Translations under genes and position numbers: made by a program
Part shown: one piece after another, positions 42,673 through 51,580 of the stretch
Numbering within the stretch: position 1 is the first letter of the stretch
Layout: every line of letters begins with the position of its first letter
The notes under the pieces: model-generated
The model's input: the letters and a program-made list of their open reading frames with translations, nothing else
Databases searched by the model: none
What the model was told of the DNA's origin: nothing
Source: an uncultured Eubacteriales bacterium
GTDB taxonomy: Bacteria; Bacillota; Clostridia; Oscillospirales; Acutalibacteraceae
Assembly (NCBI GenBank): GCA_948537335.1
Contig: CAOUJG010000006.1
Span: forward strand, 1-61,839
Reading direction: 5' to 3'
DNA: 61,839 nt

Positions 42673-42999
42673 ATGTCTGAGATTAAGAATGCTTACGAGA
42701 CGGTTATTGTTTTTTCTGTAAAAAATGGTGACGATGCTGTTGCGGCGTTGGTTCAAAAGTTTAAAGAGCTTATTGAAAAAAATGCTACTCTTGACGCTGT
42801 TGACGAATGGGGCAGAAAAAGGCTTGCTTATCCGATTAACAAAGAGGCAGAAGGTCATTACGTTCTTTTTGACTTTACTTGCGGACCGAGCTTTCCTTCT
42901 GAGTTGGATCGTATCTATAAGATCACCGATGGAATCCTTCGTTCTTTGATAGTTAAGAAAGAGAAAAATAAGGAGGCTTCTGATTCTAATGCTGAATAA
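42673..42999 (+). CDS. rpsF: Ribosomal protein bS6
   Basis: The 108-residue protein shows AYETVIVFSVKNGDDA and DEWGRKRLAYPINKEAEGHYVLF, the bS6 core. bS6 binds the 30S platform with bS18, which is encoded downstream. The start is ATG behind AAAAGGAGGTG; a longer frame upstream is excluded by that SD. It overlaps ssb by 11 bases. Confidence 0.97.
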   Translation: MSEIKNAYETVIVFSVKNGDDAVAALVQKFKELIEKNATLDAVDEWGRKRLAYPINKEAEGHYVLFDFTCGPSFPSELDRIYKITDGILRSLIVKKEKNKEASDSNAE

Positions 43000-43483
43000 A
43001 GTAATTTTGATGGGGCGGCTAACGGCTGACCCGGAGCTTCGGCATACGTCAAATGGCATCGCTGTTACTAGCTTTACTTTGGCTGTTAATCGGTCTTATG
43101 CTAAAGAGGGCACGGAGCGCGTTACGGATTTTATTGATATTGTTGCTTGGCGAAACACTGCGGAATTTGTTACTAAATATTTTACAAAAGGTCAGCTGGT
43201 TGCGGTTGAGGGCTCTATACAGACTCGCACTTATCAAGATAAAGACGGCAACAACAGAAAGGTTTCTGAAGTAGTTGTGAGCAATGTTTATTTTGCAGAA
43301 GCTAAGCGAGACGGGGCTACTCGAGGCGATTTTGGCGGCTCTAATGCGCCCAGCGGAGGAAATTATCAACGCCAGGGCGAGCCTGCACCGTCTTTTGAAA
43401 ATGGTAATGATGATGATTTTAAGGAAATCCCGTCTGACGATGATTTCAAGGAAATTCCACCTGATGATGATTTGCCGTTTTAG
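42989..43483 (+). CDS. ssb: Single-stranded DNA-binding protein
   Basis: Ssb coats single-stranded DNA. The 164 residues have the OB fold (MLNKVILMGRLTADPELRHT and VTDFIDIVAWRNTAEFV) and a disordered acidic tail with a repeated DDDFKEIP unit, ending in DDDLPF, the protein-docking tip. ATG behind AAGGAGG, within the end of rpsF. The rpsF-ssb-rpsR order is standard. Confidence 0.97.
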   Translation: MLNKVILMGRLTADPELRHTSNGIAVTSFTLAVNRSYAKEGTERVTDFIDIVAWRNTAEFVTKYFTKGQLVAVEGSIQTRTYQDKDGNNRKVSEVVVSNVYFAEAKRDGATRGDFGGSNAPSGGNYQRQGEPAPSFENGNDDDFKEIPSDDDFKEIPPDDDLPF

Positions 43484-43522
43484 GCTGTTTGAAATTTAAA
43501 TAAAAAGGAGGAGGTTGTTTTA

Positions 43523-43777
43523 ATGGCTGAAAAAGTAGAAAAAGAAGGCCGCAGAATGAGCGCGCGCAGAGGAAGAAAGAAGATTTGCACTTTTTGCTCT
43601 GAAAAGGTTACGCAGATTGATTATAAGGATGCTGCTATGTTGCGGCGGTTTATCTCGGAGCGGGCTAAGATTCTTCCGAGAAGAGTTACCGGTACTTGCG
43701 CTTGCCATCAACGCGGGTTGACTCAAGCGATTAAGCGAGCCCGCCATTTGGCTTTACTGCCTTTTAGCAACGATTAA
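43523..43777 (+). CDS. rpsR: Ribosomal protein bS18
   Basis: The 84-residue basic protein has KKICTFC, IDYKDAAMLRRFISERAKILPRRVTGTC and a C-terminal AIKRARHLALLPF. Two cysteine pairs (CTFC and CAC) suggest a zinc-type C+ form. ATG behind GGAGGAGG. Terminator follows at 43794. Confidence 0.97.
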   Translation: MAEKVEKEGRRMSARRGRKKICTFCSEKVTQIDYKDAAMLRRFISERAKILPRRVTGTCACHQRGLTQAIKRARHLALLPFSND

Positions 43778-43793
43778 TTTGTTTTTGAATTTG

Positions 43794-43832
43794 TACGCAG
43801 TGACTTAATCATAAGTTGCTGCGTATTTTTAT
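43794..43832 (+). terminator. Terminator of rpsF-ssb-rpsR
   Basis: TACGCAG pairs with CTGCGTA, with inner ACTTA/TAAGT, followed by TTTTTAT. Confidence 0.85.
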
Positions 43833-43856
43833 ACAAAAAGGGGAATATTAAAGCAA

Positions 43857-44360
43857 ATGAGGACAAATTTGGATTTTTATAATTTAAGCGCGATTGAGCT
43901 TGCGCCTAAATTACTGGGAGTGAAACTTTGCCGAAAAATTAGCGGCAAAACGATAAAACTCAGAATAACGGAGACTGAGAGCTACTTTGGTGAATCCGAC
44001 ACAGCCTGCCATGCGCATAAAGGCAAAACTGAACGGACGAAAATTCTGTATGAGCATGGGGGAGTGGCTTACGTTTATTTGTGCTATGGGATTCACAACT
44101 TGCTTAATATTGTCACGGGCGAGAAGGACTTCCCTCAGGCGGTTTTAATACGCGGAGTAGAGGGTTTTGGCGGCCCTGGGAAATTGACAAAAGCTCTTGG
44201 CATTGATAGGACGTTAAATGGTGAGGATTTAGTAACGTCAAAAAGCCTGTGGATAGAGGATGACGGCTGCCGATTTAATTATAATGCGACAAAAAGGATC
44301 GGCATAGATTACGCTACTCCTGAATATCGAGACAAATTATGGCGATTTGTCAAAAAATAA
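43857..44360 (+). CDS. 3-methyladenine DNA glycosylase (AAG/Mpg type)
   Basis: This 167-residue base-excision enzyme removes alkylated purines. Visible family signs are LAPKLLGVKL, ITETESYFGESDTACHA (the catalytic Glu region), AYVYLCYGIHNLLNIVT and GPGKLTKALGI. ATG behind AGGGG-like sequence. It starts after the rpsR terminator and ends before a terminator shared with truB, so it seems a single unit. Confidence 0.93.
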   Translation: MRTNLDFYNLSAIELAPKLLGVKLCRKISGKTIKLRITETESYFGESDTACHAHKGKTERTKILYEHGGVAYVYLCYGIHNLLNIVTGEKDFPQAVLIRGVEGFGGPGKLTKALGIDRTLNGEDLVTSKSLWIEDDGCRFNYNATKRIGIDYATPEYRDKLWRFVKK

Positions 44361-44397
44361 AATGAGGCTATACCTAAAAAGTATAACCTCATTTTTT
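44358..44397. terminator. Bidirectional terminator between mpg-type gene and truB
   Basis: ATGAGG-TATAC pairs with GTATA-CCTCAT; T-runs flank it on both strands. Confidence 0.85.
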
Positions 44398-44410
44398 TGA
44401 GCGGCATCGG

Positions 44411-45319
44411 CTAAACTTCAACTAAACAAGCTACCGATAATTCGTCCTTTTTTAAATTTATTTTTCCAAGCCCAATAACGCCAGTTTCCACGCTGTAAAC
44501 CCGAACAATCTCGCTGTCGATTAGCTCTTGGCCATTATTGAAAGAAACTCTATCTAAGCTTAATGCGCCACCGTTGCGGAATCTATTTGCTTGCGGCAGT
44601 GTAATATTCGCGGAGTTAAAGGCCTTAAAGGGGAAGTCGCAAGGCAAGATATATTTTTGCAGGTTATTATTAACCGCAAGTTCTCGGGCTTCGTCAAGAG
44701 ATATGCTGCCTTTTAAGCTGAATCCACAAGCTTTTGTTCGTTGTAACTTTGCTAAAACGGCTCCACAACCAAGCTTTTTGCCGATATCATCACATAAAGT
44801 GCGTATATATGCACCCTTGGAGCAACTTATCGATAACTCTCCTTCCTGCAACGCCTCATCAAACCGGAGTAATTCTAGCCTACTTATCACAACCTTACGA
44901 AAAGAACGCTCAACTTCGATGCCTTTTCTCGCAAGGGTATATAGACGTACGCCGTCCTTTTGCACGGCAGAGTACATCGGAGGAAGCTGATCTATTTCTC
45001 CGACAAATGATTCCAAGGCTGTTTGAAATTCCTTTTTTTTAATGCATATAGAGACCGTAGAGAGCACTTTTCCCGTTATATCGAGGGTGTCTGTGGCTAA
45101 GCCAAGTTTGATTTTTGCGATGTATTCTTTTTCGGTTATAGGCAAAAAGGCCTGTAGCTTTGTGGCACGCCCCAATAAAATCGGCAAAACGCCGGTTGCC
45201 ATAGGATCCAACGTGCCGGTGTGCCCAACTTTTTTTTCGCCTAAAAGTTTTCTCATAACGGCGACGACGTCGAACGAAGTGTAGCCTTCGGGTTTGTCTA
45301 CTATTATTATTCCGTTCAT
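44411..45319 (-). CDS. truB: tRNA pseudouridine(55) synthase
   Basis: TruB makes pseudouridine 55 in the T loop. The 302 residues have IIIVDKPEGYTSFDVV, the catalytic Asp in VGHTGTLDPMATGVLP, and LPPMYSAVQKDGVRLY. A PUA-like C-terminus follows. It is the last gene of the rimP operon, two bases after nrnA; ATG behind GAGGG. Confidence 0.96.
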   Translation of the reverse strand: MNGIIIVDKPEGYTSFDVVAVMRKLLGEKKVGHTGTLDPMATGVLPILLGRATKLQAFLPITEKEYIAKIKLGLATDTLDITGKVLSTVSICIKKKEFQTALESFVGEIDQLPPMYSAVQKDGVRLYTLARKGIEVERSFRKVVISRLELLRFDEALQEGELSISCSKGAYIRTLCDDIGKKLGCGAVLAKLQRTKACGFSLKGSISLDEARELAVNNNLQKYILPCDFPFKAFNSANITLPQANRFRNGGALSLDRVSFNNGQELIDSEIVRVYSVETGVIGLGKINLKKDELSVACLVEV

Positions 45320-45321
45320 AT

Positions 45322-46281
45322 TTAACCCTCAGCATCGCGCAGATAGCGCTCAATTTGCGAAATAATCCTGTTTTTAACATCAACTAAATCCCCACAAATG
45401 GTGCATCCTGCCGCGCATCTATGGCCACCGCCGTTAAAATTAGCACAAATTTTCGAAGCATCAATAGCCGCGTCAGTCCGCATCGAGACTTTAAATATCC
45501 CCGGTTGCTCTTCTTTTGCGAAAACCCCAATAAGCACGCCCTCAATTTGCCGCGGAATTGCCGAAAGCCCGTCAAAATCGCTGCTACAAGCGCCAGAACG
45601 TATAATCTCTTCGTTTGTAAGGGTAATCATCGCGCATTTATTGTCGTAAAAAAACTCAAAACTTTCAAGCGCGACTTTCTCAAGACTAAGTTTGGCGCGG
45701 CTTTTAGTGTCGAACATAACTTTATTTATCTCAAAAGCGTTAGCGCCGCGGTCGATCATATCTGCAGCCACCCGGTAGGAGTTCGAAGTAGCGTTTGAGT
45801 GCCGAAAACATCCAGTGTCAGTAGAAATGCCGGTATATATGCAGCTTGCAATATCCGTGTCAATATTGACGTCAAGCGCGTTTATAATTTCATAAATTAT
45901 CTCCGCCGTAGCAGCAAAGCCACTTTCCACATATGAAATCCTCGCAAAATGCTGATTCATCAGATGATGATCAATGCACAAGTCGACACGATCCGCGTAG
46001 CAAGAAAGATTCTCGCCCAAAAGCTGAGTATCCGCAACGTCCACGCTGATTATATAGCTCGGTTCAAAATTTTGATTCTTAACATACTTAAACAAAAATC
46101 CATATTTCTTCGGAATTTCGTCACTACAAAGAACCATTGCATTCTTGGCCATCTTTTGCAAAGCAAGACACAACGCAGCAGCAGAGCCCAATGTATCGCC
46201 ATCCGGTGACTTATGGGTCAAAATGTAAAAATTGTTATTATCTCTCAAAATCTTAGCAATGTCGTTAATTTCTATTTTCAT
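45322..46281 (-). CDS. nrnA: DHH family oligoribonuclease/pAp phosphatase NrnA
   Basis: NrnA degrades short RNA oligomers and dephosphorylates pAp. The 319 residues show the DHH domain (THKSPDGDTLGSAAAL, VDVADTQLLGE, CIDHHLMN) and the DHHA1 end (NFNGGGHRCAAG). ATG behind AAGGA. It lies between rbfA and truB, a frequent order in Firmicutes. Confidence 0.95.
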   Translation of the reverse strand: MKIEINDIAKILRDNNNFYILTHKSPDGDTLGSAAALCLALQKMAKNAMVLCSDEIPKKYGFLFKYVKNQNFEPSYIISVDVADTQLLGENLSCYADRVDLCIDHHLMNQHFARISYVESGFAATAEIIYEIINALDVNIDTDIASCIYTGISTDTGCFRHSNATSNSYRVAADMIDRGANAFEINKVMFDTKSRAKLSLEKVALESFEFFYDNKCAMITLTNEEIIRSGACSSDFDGLSAIPRQIEGVLIGVFAKEEQPGIFKVSMRTDAAIDASKICANFNGGGHRCAAGCTICGDLVDVKNRIISQIERYLRDAEG

Positions 46282-46284
46282 AAA

Positions 46285-46632
46285 TCAAGAATCCTTCAAT
46301 CTCTCTAGCTTTTTAAAAAGATCCGCGCCATATTCGATAGAATCCGTTGCAAAAAATATTGGTGCCGGAGTGTTACGAAGTTTAAGCCGTTCCCCAAGTT
46401 CATGTCGAATAAATCCAGAAGCAGATTTTAATCCCGCAACAGCCTCTTTAGCCATCTCTATGCCGCCCATCGCGCTTACATAAACCTTGCAGAAAGACAA
46501 ATCCCTGCTAACGTCAACCTTCACAATGCTAATCATGCTTTGCGTCACTCGAGGATCCTTCAACTCCCTAAAAATCGCAGTTAACTCGCGTTTAACGTCC
46601 TCAGTAATTCGCTCAAATTTATGTCCAGGCAT
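46285..46632 (-). CDS. rbfA: 30S ribosome-binding factor A
   Basis: RbfA helps late 16S maturation. The 115-residue KH-type protein shows FERITEDVKRELTAIFRELK, VTQSMISIVKVDVSRDLS and LRNTPAPIFFATDSIEYG. The start is ATG behind GGAGG; the frame runs further upstream opposite infB but without meaning. It is directly downstream of infB (13-base gap). Confidence 0.95.
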   Translation of the reverse strand: MPGHKFERITEDVKRELTAIFRELKDPRVTQSMISIVKVDVSRDLSFCKVYVSAMGGIEMAKEAVAGLKSASGFIRHELGERLKLRNTPAPIFFATDSIEYGADLFKKLERLKDS

Positions 46633-46645
46633 AAAAAACCTCCAT

Positions 46646-49129
46646 TTATTCGCGATATTCCTCCATAATGAATGCCTCGAAAACATCGCCTTCCTTGATA
46701 TCATTGAACTTCTCGAGCCCAATGCCGCACTCATACCCCTGAGCAACTTCTTTAACGTCGTCTTTAAACCTGCGCAAAGAGAGCAACTTATCTTCTGCCA
46801 CAACGATTCCATCGCGGACAACGCGGATCTCTGCGTTACGAGAAATTTTCCCGTCAACGACATAGCATCCAGCAATAACGCCAACATTCGAGATCTTGTA
46901 AACCTGGCGGCATTCCGCGCGACCAAGCTGAACTTCTTTATACTTAGGTGCCAAGAGCCCACGCATAGCAGCGCTAATTTCATCAATGCAATCATAAATA
47001 ATCCGATATAGCCGCAAGTCCACACCGTTGCGCTCAGCATTTTCCGCAGCGACGGGGTCGGGACGAACGTTAAACCCAACGATAATAGCATTAGAAGCGT
47101 TCGCCAGCATAACGTCGGACTCGCTAACAGCGCCAACCGCGCCATGAATCACATGAACACGGACCTCGTCGTTGCTAAGCTTTTCTAAAGATTGCGTAAC
47201 AGCCTCAACCGAGCCCTGCACGTCGCCCTTTACAATCACTTTAAGCTCCTTAATTTCGCCCATTTTCATCTGCGCAAACAGGTTGTCAAGCGTAACCTTA
47301 GTCTGCGCGCTAAATTGAGCCTCTTTCTGCTTGATTTTTCGCTCTTCAACCAGCTCTCGAGCCAACCGTTCGTCAGAAACGGCGTTAAAAGTGTCCCCAC
47401 CGACCGGCACAGAGTCAAGCCCAGTGATCTCAACAGGCACAGAAGGTCCTGCCACTTTCACTCGCTCGCCACGCTCGTTTAACATAGCGCGAACTTTGCC
47501 AACCGCCGTCCCAGCAACGATTATATCTCCAACGTGCAAAGTTCCATTTTGAACAAGCACGGTAGCAATAGGCCCGCGGCCTTTGTCAAGTCTGGCTTCA
47601 ATGATAGTTCCTTTAGCGGAGCGATCCGGATTAGCTTTGAGCTCCTTCATATCGGCAATAAGCATAACCATCTCTAGCAAATCTTCGATTCCTTCGCGCT
47701 TTTTAGCAGAAATAGGTATGCAAGGAGTGTCCCCGCCCCATTCTTCGGGGATAACCCCGTGTTCGGTAAGCTGCTGTTTGATGTTTTCGGGGTTCGCGCC
47801 AGGTTTATCCATCTTATTAATCGCCACAATTATAGAAACCTCGGCCGCCTTTGCGTGGTTAATCGCCTCAACGGTCTGCGGCATGATGCCGTCATCGGCC
47901 GCCACAACTAAAATTGCGATGTCAGTAATCTGAGCGCCCCTAGCACGCATGGTAGTAAAGGCCTCGTGCCCCGGTGTATCGAGGAACGTGATGTCGCCCT
48001 TATTTATTTTCACGCGATAAGCGCCAATATGCTGGGTGATTCCACCAGCCTCAGTAGAGATAACGTCGGAATGGCGGATCGCGTCCAAAAGAGAAGTCTT
48101 GCCGTGGTCAACGTGGCCCATAACAACCACAACCGGAGCCCGCGGAACCAGGTTCTCATCGGAGTCTTCGCTGTCGTCAATGATGCGCTCTTCGATGGTA
48201 ACAACGATTTCCTTCTCAATTTTAGCGTGAAACTCCATTGCAACGAGGCTGGCCGTGTCAAAGTCGATAACGTCGTTTATAGATGCCATAATTCCCATCA
48301 TCATTAGCTTTTTGATAACCTCAGCCGCCGTAGCCTTAAGCCGGCTGGCAAGCTCGCCAACAGTAATGTTTTCCGGAATCAAAACAGTAATCGGTCTATT
48401 TTTACGCTCAAGCGCAATTCGACGCAGTCTCTCAGACTCAGTTTCTTTTCGAGAATTCCTCGGCTTGCCTCTTTGTTGCGACTTCTGCGTAATTTTCTGC
48501 TTCCGCACAGTATTGTCAATCTTCATCTTCTCCGAAGCAAGGCGGTCGTACTTCTCATTATATTTCTCAATATCAACATGTGCCGCGCGAGTGTCGATAA
48601 TCCTGCCGGCGGGCTTGTTTTTTGAATTCGCAACCCCGCCATTGTTGCCGCTAGCCTTTTTAACAGGATGCAAACTCGAGGATTTAGTAATAGGAGAGTC
48701 ACCCCGCCCACCGCCAAGGTCAGCCCTCTTAGGTGCACCTTTCTGCAGAGATTTATTCGTTTCTTTCGTTACCTTGTCAGTTAAGCCTCTACTACTGTCG
48801 CTAGACTTCTTCGTGGGAGGTGCCACCGCAATTTTGGCCTCTTTTGTTTCTACTGCAGGTTTAGCTTCCTCAGCGGCTGCTTCTTCCTTTTTCTTCTTGC
48901 GCTTAGCATCGGCCGTCTTAATGTCCAGCTTGCCCGATAAGTAGTCATCCAAGTTCTCAACTTGCTTGGCCCGCGAAAAATGCTCAAACACAACATTAAG
49001 CTCATCCTCGTTCAGAGCCGTCATGTGCTTTTTTTCGGCCCCCGTAGCGGCCTTAATAATCTCAATAACTTCCTTGCTCGGAACGTTAAAATCCTTCGCA
49101 ACCTCATGAACTCTATATTTTATTATCAT
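46646..49129 (-). CDS. infB: Translation initiation factor IF-2
   Basis: IF-2 brings initiator tRNA to the 30S subunit. The 827 residues have an N-terminal IF2_N part, a low-complexity Lys/Glu/Ala linker (about 75-230), and the GTPase with GHVDHGKTS, DTPGHEAF and NKMDKPGA, then domains II to IV. The ATG overlaps the upstream L7Ae stop as ATGA, so translation is coupled. Confidence 0.97.
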   Translation of the reverse strand: MIIKYRVHEVAKDFNVPSKEVIEIIKAATGAEKKHMTALNEDELNVVFEHFSRAKQVENLDDYLSGKLDIKTADAKRKKKKEEAAAEEAKPAVETKEAKIAVAPPTKKSSDSSRGLTDKVTKETNKSLQKGAPKRADLGGGRGDSPITKSSSLHPVKKASGNNGGVANSKNKPAGRIIDTRAAHVDIEKYNEKYDRLASEKMKIDNTVRKQKITQKSQQRGKPRNSRKETESERLRRIALERKNRPITVLIPENITVGELASRLKATAAEVIKKLMMMGIMASINDVIDFDTASLVAMEFHAKIEKEIVVTIEERIIDDSEDSDENLVPRAPVVVVMGHVDHGKTSLLDAIRHSDVISTEAGGITQHIGAYRVKINKGDITFLDTPGHEAFTTMRARGAQITDIAILVVAADDGIMPQTVEAINHAKAAEVSIIVAINKMDKPGANPENIKQQLTEHGVIPEEWGGDTPCIPISAKKREGIEDLLEMVMLIADMKELKANPDRSAKGTIIEARLDKGRGPIATVLVQNGTLHVGDIIVAGTAVGKVRAMLNERGERVKVAGPSVPVEITGLDSVPVGGDTFNAVSDERLARELVEERKIKQKEAQFSAQTKVTLDNLFAQMKMGEIKELKVIVKGDVQGSVEAVTQSLEKLSNDEVRVHVIHGAVGAVSESDVMLANASNAIIVGFNVRPDPVAAENAERNGVDLRLYRIIYDCIDEISAAMRGLLAPKYKEVQLGRAECRQVYKISNVGVIAGCYVVDGKISRNAEIRVVRDGIVVAEDKLLSLRRFKDDVKEVAQGYECGIGLEKFNDIKEGDVFEAFIMEEYRE

Positions 49130-49467
49130 ATATTGGTACCCTCCTGCACGTAAATGTTATCAATATTCAAAAGAGATCGAATTTTCTTTGCAAACCCGGC
49201 GTTATTAACAGAAATTACCCCGCACGATTTTCCAACGCATTCGCCAATTTCATCCATAGATAAATCGGTCAAAACAATCAAATCCGCAGCCGCCTGAGCT
49301 AATTGGCTGTATAATTTCTGCCTCGTGTTTGCCGATAAATCCTGCGCAACCAAGATAAGACAAGATTTTCCAAGTGTAGCCGATTCAACACAAGCGTCAA
49401 ACCCCAAAGCCAAGTTTCCAGACTTTTTGCAAAGCCCCAAAACAGACAAAACCTTACTGTTGCTCAA
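49126..49467 (-). CDS. L7Ae-type RNA-binding protein (YlxQ-like)
   Basis: This 113-residue kink-turn binding family protein shows LGLCKKSGNLALGFDACVE, LILVAQDLSANTRQKL and GVISVNNAGFAKKI. Members sit between ylxR and infB in Firmicutes. The start is TTG behind GGAGGAGA, inside ylxR (14-base overlap); a longer ORF to 49503 is a frame extension. Role probably in ribosome function, not proven. Confidence 0.92.
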   Translation of the reverse strand: MSNSKVLSVLGLCKKSGNLALGFDACVESATLGKSCLILVAQDLSANTRQKLYSQLAQAAADLIVLTDLSMDEIGECVGKSCGVISVNNAGFAKKIRSLLNIDNIYVQEGTNI

Positions 49468-49738
49468 CCAAAATCTCCTCCTCAATCTGCAGGTAAACTT
49501 CATCCGGAACCTTACAAGAAAAAATCCTGTCTATCCGCCTAGACTTGCGAACTCTCTTCAAACAATCAAGGTTCTTGCACAAATAAGCCCCTCTACCAGC
49601 CGCCTTAAAAGTTTTGTCCACAAAAACATTGCAGCAGCCATCGTCACTCTTGGCCCTAACAATCCGCAAAAGATCCGCCTTAGGCTTCATCTCATTGCAG
49701 GCCATGCACATACGCAGCGGAACATGTTTATTTGGCAT
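49454..49738 (-). CDS. ylxR: YlxR/RnpM family RNA-binding protein
   Basis: The 94-residue protein has the YlxR core: PLRMCMACNEMKPKADLLRI, then GRGAYLCKNLDCL. In B. subtilis the homologue RnpM modulates RNase P; here the Cys pairs may bind zinc. ATG behind AGAGGT. It lies between nusA and L7Ae. Confidence 0.95.
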   Translation of the reverse strand: MPNKHVPLRMCMACNEMKPKADLLRIVRAKSDDGCCNVFVDKTFKAAGRGAYLCKNLDCLKRVRKSRRIDRIFSCKVPDEVYLQIEEEILVEQQ

Positions 49739-49790
49739 AAATTAAACCTCTCTTTTTGACATATAAACTTAAATTAGAGACATAAGCGCG

Positions 49791-50879
49791 CTAATTTACC
49801 TCATGTTCAGGCTTTATATCTATCTTAAAGCCCGTCAACTTAGCGGCCAGCCTAGCGTTTTGCCCCTTGTTCCCAATAGCCAAAGAAAGCTGATTATTTG
49901 GCACAATAGCAGTGCAAGAATTCTCGACTTCCGGGTCAATATCAACATTCAAAACCTCCGCCGGAGCAAGCGCCGCAGCAATAAACTTAACAGGATCCTC
50001 GTCATACTCTATAATATCGATCTTTTCGCCACCTAATTCCTCAACAATAGCGTTAACCCGGGCGCCCTTAGGGCCAATGCAAGCCCCAATAGCGTCCACG
50101 TTTTTATCCTTACTCAAAACGGCAAGCTTAGTTCTTGCGCCAGCTTCGCGTGCAACCTGTTTTATCTCTACCGTTCCGTCGTAAATTTCCGGCACTTCCT
50201 TTTCAAACATCCGGCGAACCATATCCGGGTGCGTGCGAGAAATAAACGCCCAGGGCCCCTTATCGCCCTCTTTAACGTCCGCTATGTAGACTTTAATATG
50301 ATCGCCCTCTTTAACGTCCGCTATGTAGACTTTAATATGATCGCCCTCTTTAAGATCGTCGCTATTTAGCTGTTCGTTTTTAGGCAAAAAAGCCTCAGAC
50401 TTTCCAATCTTCAAAGTTGCCGAACCCGACCGCGGATCAACCTTTTCAACAATGGCCGTTACAAGCTCCTGGCGTTTACTTTCAAACTCCTGCAACATAA
50501 GGCCACGCTCGCCATCGCGAATCCCCTGACGAATGATGTTTCTAGCCGTCTGAGCCGCAATTCGGCCAAACTCCTTAGTGTCCAACTTAATAGAAACTTG
50601 CTCACCGATGTCTGTACCGGGGTCAATGGCCCTAGCGTCGGCAAGAGAAATCTCTCTCCCAAAGTCAGAAACAGTCTCTACAACAGTCTTGCGCAAATAA
50701 ACTTCAAACTTCCCCTTATCCTCGTCAATGTCGATCAAAACGTCATCGTTACCATTGTAACTATTTTTGCACGCCGTCACAATAGCCTTTTTTATTTTAT
50801 CAAACATAAAGTCTGCCGAAATACCTCTTTCAACCTCAAGCAGCGAGAGCGCTTCAAATAATTCCTTATTGTTTTTCAT
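49791..50879 (-). CDS. nusA: Transcription termination/antitermination protein NusA, with a 13-residue tandem duplication
   Basis: NusA has an N-terminal RNA-polymerase-binding domain, S1, and two KH domains; the 362-residue length is that of short Firmicute NusA. KH parts show GPKGARVNAIVEELGGEKIDI and GNKGQNARLAAKLTGFKIDI. In the S1 domain, residues about 181-206 contain DHIKVYIADVKEG twice, encoded by a perfect 39-bp tandem repeat. The normal family has a single copy before KGPxAFISRTHP. ATG behind GGAGG. Confidence 0.96.
   Translation of the reverse strand: MKNNKELFEALSLLEVERGISADFMFDKIKKAIVTACKNSYNGNDDVLIDIDEDKGKFEVYLRKTVVETVSDFGREISLADARAIDPGTDIGEQVSIKLDTKEFGRIAAQTARNIIRQGIRDGERGLMLQEFESKRQELVTAIVEKVDPRSGSATLKIGKSEAFLPKNEQLNSDDLKEGDHIKVYIADVKEGDHIKVYIADVKEGDKGPWAFISRTHPDMVRRMFEKEVPEIYDGTVEIKQVAREAGARTKLAVLSKDKNVDAIGACIGPKGARVNAIVEELGGEKIDIIEYDEDPVKFIAAALAPAEVLNVDIDPEVENSCTAIVPNNQLSLAIGNKGQNARLAAKLTGFKIDIKPEHEVN
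50262..50352 (-). repeat. 39-bp tandem repeat in nusA, 2.3 copies
   Basis: Bases 50262-50300 and 50301-50339 are identical, and the next 13 bases match a third start. The unit is 13 codons and keeps the frame. Because it is perfect, it is recent or an assembly error. Confidence 0.95.
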
Positions 50880-50927
50880 TTTATAATTACCTCCAATTTA
50901 AATTTTAAAATTAATAATATGCTCGAT

Positions 50928-51434
50928 TTAATCGTCAAAGTCGTCGAGTTTAATAAACGCAATATTTTTTCTCAAAATACAAATTTCTCTAGAAGAATCG
51001 CAAGAGTCATCACAGCTTTCGCAACAAGAGACCTTAATTTCGTCTTTATTAAAGGCGGCAAGAGTGCAATTTAACTCTTTAACGCCATCCTCAAGCGGCC
51101 GAATCAACCTCACAATAATTTTATGACCAACAAACTTTTCAAGATGCTCATCTCTGGTTAACTCTCGGTTAACACCAGGCGAGCAAACCTCCAAACAATA
51201 GTTTTGCACAATAGGGTCAAGTTCGTCAAGCGGTTTATCCACAGCGCGGCTCATTTTTTCGCAGTCGTCAATAGTTATTCCGCTGTCGCTATCAATAAAA
51301 ATTCTAAGGTAATACTCGGGGCCTTCTTTTACAAATTTAACGTCCCAAAGCTCCAGCCCCAAACTTTTAGCAATAGGTTGAGCCAAGCCCCAAACAGCCG
51401 ACACAACGTTATTGCCGTGTTTTTTTTTAATCAA
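50928..51434 (-). CDS. rimP: Ribosome maturation factor RimP
   Basis: RimP binds the 30S head during maturation. The protein (168 residues from this start) has LGLELWDVKFVKEGPEYYLRI, IDDCEKMSRAVDKPLDE and the PGVNRELTRDEHLEKFVGHK motif. Near the end there is a cysteine-rich stretch (CCESCDDSC, plus another Cys), which most RimP lack. GAGGTG lies 9 bases before the TTG at 51434; a GTG at 51446 overlaps the SD. First gene of the large minus-strand operon. Confidence 0.93.
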   Translation of the reverse strand: MIKKKHGNNVVSAVWGLAQPIAKSLGLELWDVKFVKEGPEYYLRIFIDSDSGITIDDCEKMSRAVDKPLDELDPIVQNYCLEVCSPGVNRELTRDEHLEKFVGHKIIVRLIRPLEDGVKELNCTLAAFNKDEIKVSCCESCDDSCDSSREICILRKNIAFIKLDDFDD

Positions 51435-51513
51435 AACACAATTCACCTCAAATACAAACAAAAGAGCGGGCGACCCCACTCTTACAAAAGCAAACGAATA
51501 AAACTTTAAATTA

Positions 51514-51542
51514 AGTATACCATAACATTATACTTATTTCAA
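51514..51542 (-). promoter_or_regulatory. Promoter of the rimP-truB operon
   Basis: Minus strand TTGAAA, 17-bp spacer, TATACT. Confidence 0.72.
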
Positions 51543-51580
51543 GAGGAAAAATCAAATTTATTTTTTGGACTGTATTTTCG

